Assembly (NCBI RefSeq): GCF_002929535.1
Contig: NZ_PJJO01000057.1
Coordinates: 222,016 to 286,015 of the forward strand
DNA length: 64,000 nt
Direction: 5' to 3'
Source: Cryobacterium sp. Y11
GTDB taxonomy: Bacteria > Actinomycetota > Actinomycetes > Actinomycetales > Microbacteriaceae
The position numbers and the translations under genes were made by a program. Under the pieces are notes generated by a model. It was not told the DNA's origin. It saw nothing but the letters and a program-made list of their open reading frames with translations, and did not search any database. This document shows, in pieces, positions 61,780-64,000 of the stretch; within the stretch, counting starts at the first letter, position 1; each line of letters opens with the position of its first letter.

Positions 61780-62787
61780 GTGTCACCTGAACCACCGGCG
61801 CGAGCCGTATCACAGGCAGCTGCGCCGGTTCCAAGCGCAATGTCGGTCCACGCAGCAACGCCCGTTCTGATTGCGATCGTCGGGTCGACCGGCACCGGCA
61901 AGTCTGAGTTGTCCCTCGACCTGGCTGAACGTTTAATTCAGCGTGGGCAGCCAGCCGAAATTGTCAACGCCGATGCCATGCAGCTGTACCGAGGCATGGA
62001 CATCGGTACCGCGAAGCTCAGCCCCGCCGAGCGTCGCGGCATTCCGCACCACCTGCTCGACGTTCTCGACGTGACCGACGAGGCAACGGTCAGCAACTTC
62101 CAAGCGGATGCCCGCGCTGTTGTTACCGACATCCTCAGCCGCGGCGCTGTGCCGATCCTGGTCGGCGGCTCAGGGCTCTACGTGTCCTCGGTCGTATTCG
62201 ACTTTCGGTTTCCGGGAACGGACCCGGTTCTGCGCGCCCGCCTCGAAGCCGAATTGGTCGTCGTTGGTCCGGGTCTGATGTACGCCCGGCTGCAGAAGAT
62301 CGACCCGCAAGCCGCGCTGCGCATCGGCCCGAGCAACGGTCGTCGGCTGGTGCGCGCGCTCGAGATCGTCGAGCTCACCGGGGCCCCGCACCTGGCCGCC
62401 CTGCCGGACGAGCCGGTGTACTGGCGCGCCAGCGTGCTACTCGGATTACGCACACCACGCGAGCTGCTCACCTCCCGGCTTGATGCTCGGGTGGAGCGGA
62501 TGTGGGCGGCCGGCATCGTCGATGAAGCGCGCGGCCTGCTCGTTGCCGGCATTGAGAGTGGTGTTACGGCTAGCCGCGCGATCGGTTACGCTCAGGCCCT
62601 CGGCCAGGTGCACGGCACTTTCAGCGAGGCCGAGGCAATTGAAGCTACTCAGCAGCTCACCCGCCGCTACGCTCGTCGGCAGGTCAGCTGGTTCAAGCGC
62701 TACGCCCACACTCAGTGGCTCGAATCCGACGCGGCCGACCGGGTCGACGATGCCCTCGCGCACGTCGATCGGGGTAGTGCGCCCTGA
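61780..62787 (+). CDS. miaA: tRNA dimethylallyltransferase
   Basis: A 335-residue enzyme that prenylates A37 of tRNAs. P-loop [14 protein letters not shown], then [37 protein letters not shown] and [20 protein letters not shown] near the end binds tRNA. GTG at 61780 follows AGGA; an ATG at 61840 directly before the P-loop is the alternative and would remove a 20-residue Pro/Ala segment. Six bases after miaB. Confidence 0.94.
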   Translation: MSPEPPARAVSQAAAPVPSAMSVHAATPVLIAIVGSTGTGKSELSLDLAERLIQRGQPAEIVNADAMQLYRGMDIGTAKLSPAERRGIPHHLLDVLDVTDEATVSNFQADARAVVTDILSRGAVPILVGGSGLYVSSVVFDFRFPGTDPVLRARLEAELVVVGPGLMYARLQKIDPQAALRIGPSNGRRLVRALEIVELTGAPHLAALPDEPVYWRASVLLGLRTPRELLTSRLDARVERMWAAGIVDEARGLLVAGIESGVTASRAIGYAQALGQVHGTFSEAEAIEATQQLTRRYARRQVSWFKRYAHTQWLESDAADRVDDALAHVDRGSAP

Positions 62788-62816
62788 GTTCGGGAATGCG
62801 CTGCGCGGCTGCCCCG

Positions 62817-62822
62817 TAAACT
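62817..62822 (+). promoter_or_regulatory. -10 element of dapF, leaderless
   Basis: TAAACT, six bases, then ATG of dapF at 62829; no ribosome binding site. Confidence 0.5.
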
Positions 62823-62828
62823 GGCAGC

Positions 62829-63710
62829 ATGGGCATCACGTTGAACTTCACCAAGGGCCACGGCACAGGCAACGACTTCGTGCTGTTCGCTGATCCGGAT
62901 GGACAGATGGAGCTCACCCCCGCGCAGATTCGCGCCGTCTGTGACCGCAAGTTCGGCGTCGGCGCCGATGGCATCATCCGCGCCGTGCGCAGCAAGAACC
63001 TGGTGGACGGCGCCGCCGCCCTCGCCGAAGACGACGCCGCCGAGTGGTTCATGGACTACTGGAACGCCGACGGCACGGTCTCGGAGATGTGCGGCAACGG
63101 CATTCGCGTCTACGCCAAGTTTTTGATTGAGAACAACCTCGCCGAGCTGCTGCCGGGCGACACCCTCACCATCGGCACTCGCGGCGGCGTGCGCGACGTG
63201 CAGCGCAATGCCAGCGGCTTTCAGGTTGACCTCGGCCGGTGGAAGCTGGACGGCACTGAGACACTCGTGCGCACCAAGAACCTGCCGGTCGCCCGCCCCG
63301 GCCTCGGCATCAATGTCGGTAACCCGCACACGGTGGTCGCTCTTGCCGATGACGACGAGCTGGATGCTGCTGACCTCACCTTCATTCCCCAGCTTGACCC
63401 CGAACCGGTCGGCGGGGTCAACATTGAATTCGTTGTGCCGAACGACCCTCTCGTCGTAAACGGCGTTGGCCGTTTCCGCATGCGGGTACACGAGCGTGGC
63501 AGCGGCGAGACGCTATCATGCGGCACCGGAGCGGTCGCGGCAGCCCTGGCTACCCGGCACTGGGCCGGCAAGTCGGCGCCGCATCAGTGGCGGGTTGAGG
63601 TTCCCGGTGGAGTGCTCGGGGTACGGATGTTTCCGGCCGAGGACGGCGAGCACGTGTCGCTGTCCGGGCCGGCCGAGCTGGTCTTTGACGGGGTTCTGAA
63701 CCTCGGCTAG
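62829..63710 (+). CDS. dapF: Diaminopimelate epimerase
   Basis: A 293-residue PLP-independent epimerase that converts LL- to meso-diaminopimelate. The two catalytic cysteines are in [13 protein letters not shown] and [29 protein letters not shown] is the start of the first domain. It ends in TAG overlapping the TAG of the convergent methyltransferase gene (63707-63710). Confidence 0.96.
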   Translation: MGITLNFTKGHGTGNDFVLFADPDGQMELTPAQIRAVCDRKFGVGADGIIRAVRSKNLVDGAAALAEDDAAEWFMDYWNADGTVSEMCGNGIRVYAKFLIENNLAELLPGDTLTIGTRGGVRDVQRNASGFQVDLGRWKLDGTETLVRTKNLPVARPGLGINVGNPHTVVALADDDELDAADLTFIPQLDPEPVGGVNIEFVVPNDPLVVNGVGRFRMRVHERGSGETLSCGTGAVAAALATRHWAGKSAPHQWRVEVPGGVLGVRMFPAEDGEHVSLSGPAELVFDGVLNLG

Positions 63711-64000
63711 TCCCGGTGCACCTGGAGCACGCGAAAACCCTTGCTGATGGCCTCTCGCGTGGTTTCAAAGGTGTCGGGGAGTTCGTCGGCGAGCCAACGC
63801 TGGAGTGAATCGGAGCCGAGGTTGCGTTGCACGACGAGCCAGGCATCCGCTTCTGATTCGAGGCGGGGCAGCCAGGTCTGCATGAGGCCGTGCAGTTCGT
63901 CCTTGCCAACGCGGATTGGCGGATTCGACCAGATTGTGCGAAAGCCAATGGAGGCGGGCACGTCGGCGGCCAGCACGGCCATGATGTTGGTCAGTCCGAG
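63707..64000 (-). CDS. Class I SAM-dependent methyltransferase, C-terminal part
   Basis: The last 97 or so codons of a gene that starts beyond the window. [24 protein letters not shown] contains the NPP catalytic motif of the RsmC/small-domain methyltransferases that modify rRNA bases; [18 protein letters not shown] and [12 protein letters not shown] form the following strands. RsmC-type 16S rRNA guanine methyltransferase is the best guess. Confidence 0.8.
   Translation of the reverse strand, partial: LGLTNIMAVLAADVPASIGFRTIWSNPPIRVGKDELHGLMQTWLPRLESEADAWLVVQRNLGSDSLQRWLADELPDTFETTREAISKGFRVLQVHRD

Overview
The window is high-GC actinobacterial chromosome. Gene content, GC-rich codon use, frequent GTG starts, ThyX, ClgR, DUF3046 and the ftsK-pgsA-cinA-clgR-recA-recX-miaB-miaA-dapF order point to the family Microbacteriaceae; the genus cannot be fixed from sequence alone. 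No rRNA, tRNA, phage, transposase or CRISPR array was seen.

Layout. 1-6.4 kb: end of an amino-acid permease, an SGNH-GAF fusion protein, a CE1758/CE1759-type flavin monooxygenase/FMN reductase pair, and pnp with a hairpin-bearing leader. 6.4-15.6 kb: secreted SGNH hydrolase, a leaderless ArsR regulator of the Rv0081 type, a repeat-rich non-coding gap, and a six-gene hydrogenase-4/complex-I-like operon on the minus strand. Its large subunit has lost all four nickel-site cysteines and its small subunit one cluster ligand, so it is probably an energy-converting 'hydrogenase-related' complex and not a hydrogenase. 15.8-28.4 kb: an Lrp regulator divergent from bkdABC-type 2-oxoacid dehydrogenase genes, then (after a pterin dehydratase-VOC fusion and a decayed toxin-antitoxin locus) a TetR-controlled leucine/isovalerate operon: carboxylase beta, carboxylase alpha, acyl-CoA dehydrogenase, MaoC hydratase, CitE-like lyase. 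Together these give a nearly complete route from branched-chain oxoacids to acetyl-CoA and acetoacetate. 28.4-34.4 kb: a cassette flanked by two direct hairpin repeats, with an unknown gene, a HAD phosphatase, a PhnD-PhnC-PhnE-PhnE importer and an RpiR regulator, but no C-P lyase. 34.4-41.1 kb: glutathione peroxidase, a 72-residue protein made of four YISH repeats, RNase J, RF3, an aldo/keto reductase lacking its usual tyrosine, and a TetR regulator.

41.3-64 kb is a conserved housekeeping stretch: M16 peptidase, histidine phosphatase, dapB, TPR-like protein, a redox block (epimerase, OsmC, DUF4395, thioredoxin), thyX, dapA, a MacAB-like efflux operon inserted before ftsK, then pgsA, cinA, clgR, DUF3046, recA (with an SOS box), recX, miaB, miaA, dapF and the end of a methyltransferase. 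Three lysine/diaminopimelate genes (dapB, dapA, dapF) lie here.

Several genes (arsR, the secreted hydrolase, dapB, thyX, dapA, ftsK, dapF) have a -10-like hexamer 6-7 bases before the start codon and no ribosome binding site, so leaderless transcription looks common. The best candidates for something undescribed are the metal-site-less Hyf-like complex with its 29-codon coupled reading frame, the repeat-flanked RpiR/HAD/Phn cassette, and the YISH-repeat small protein.
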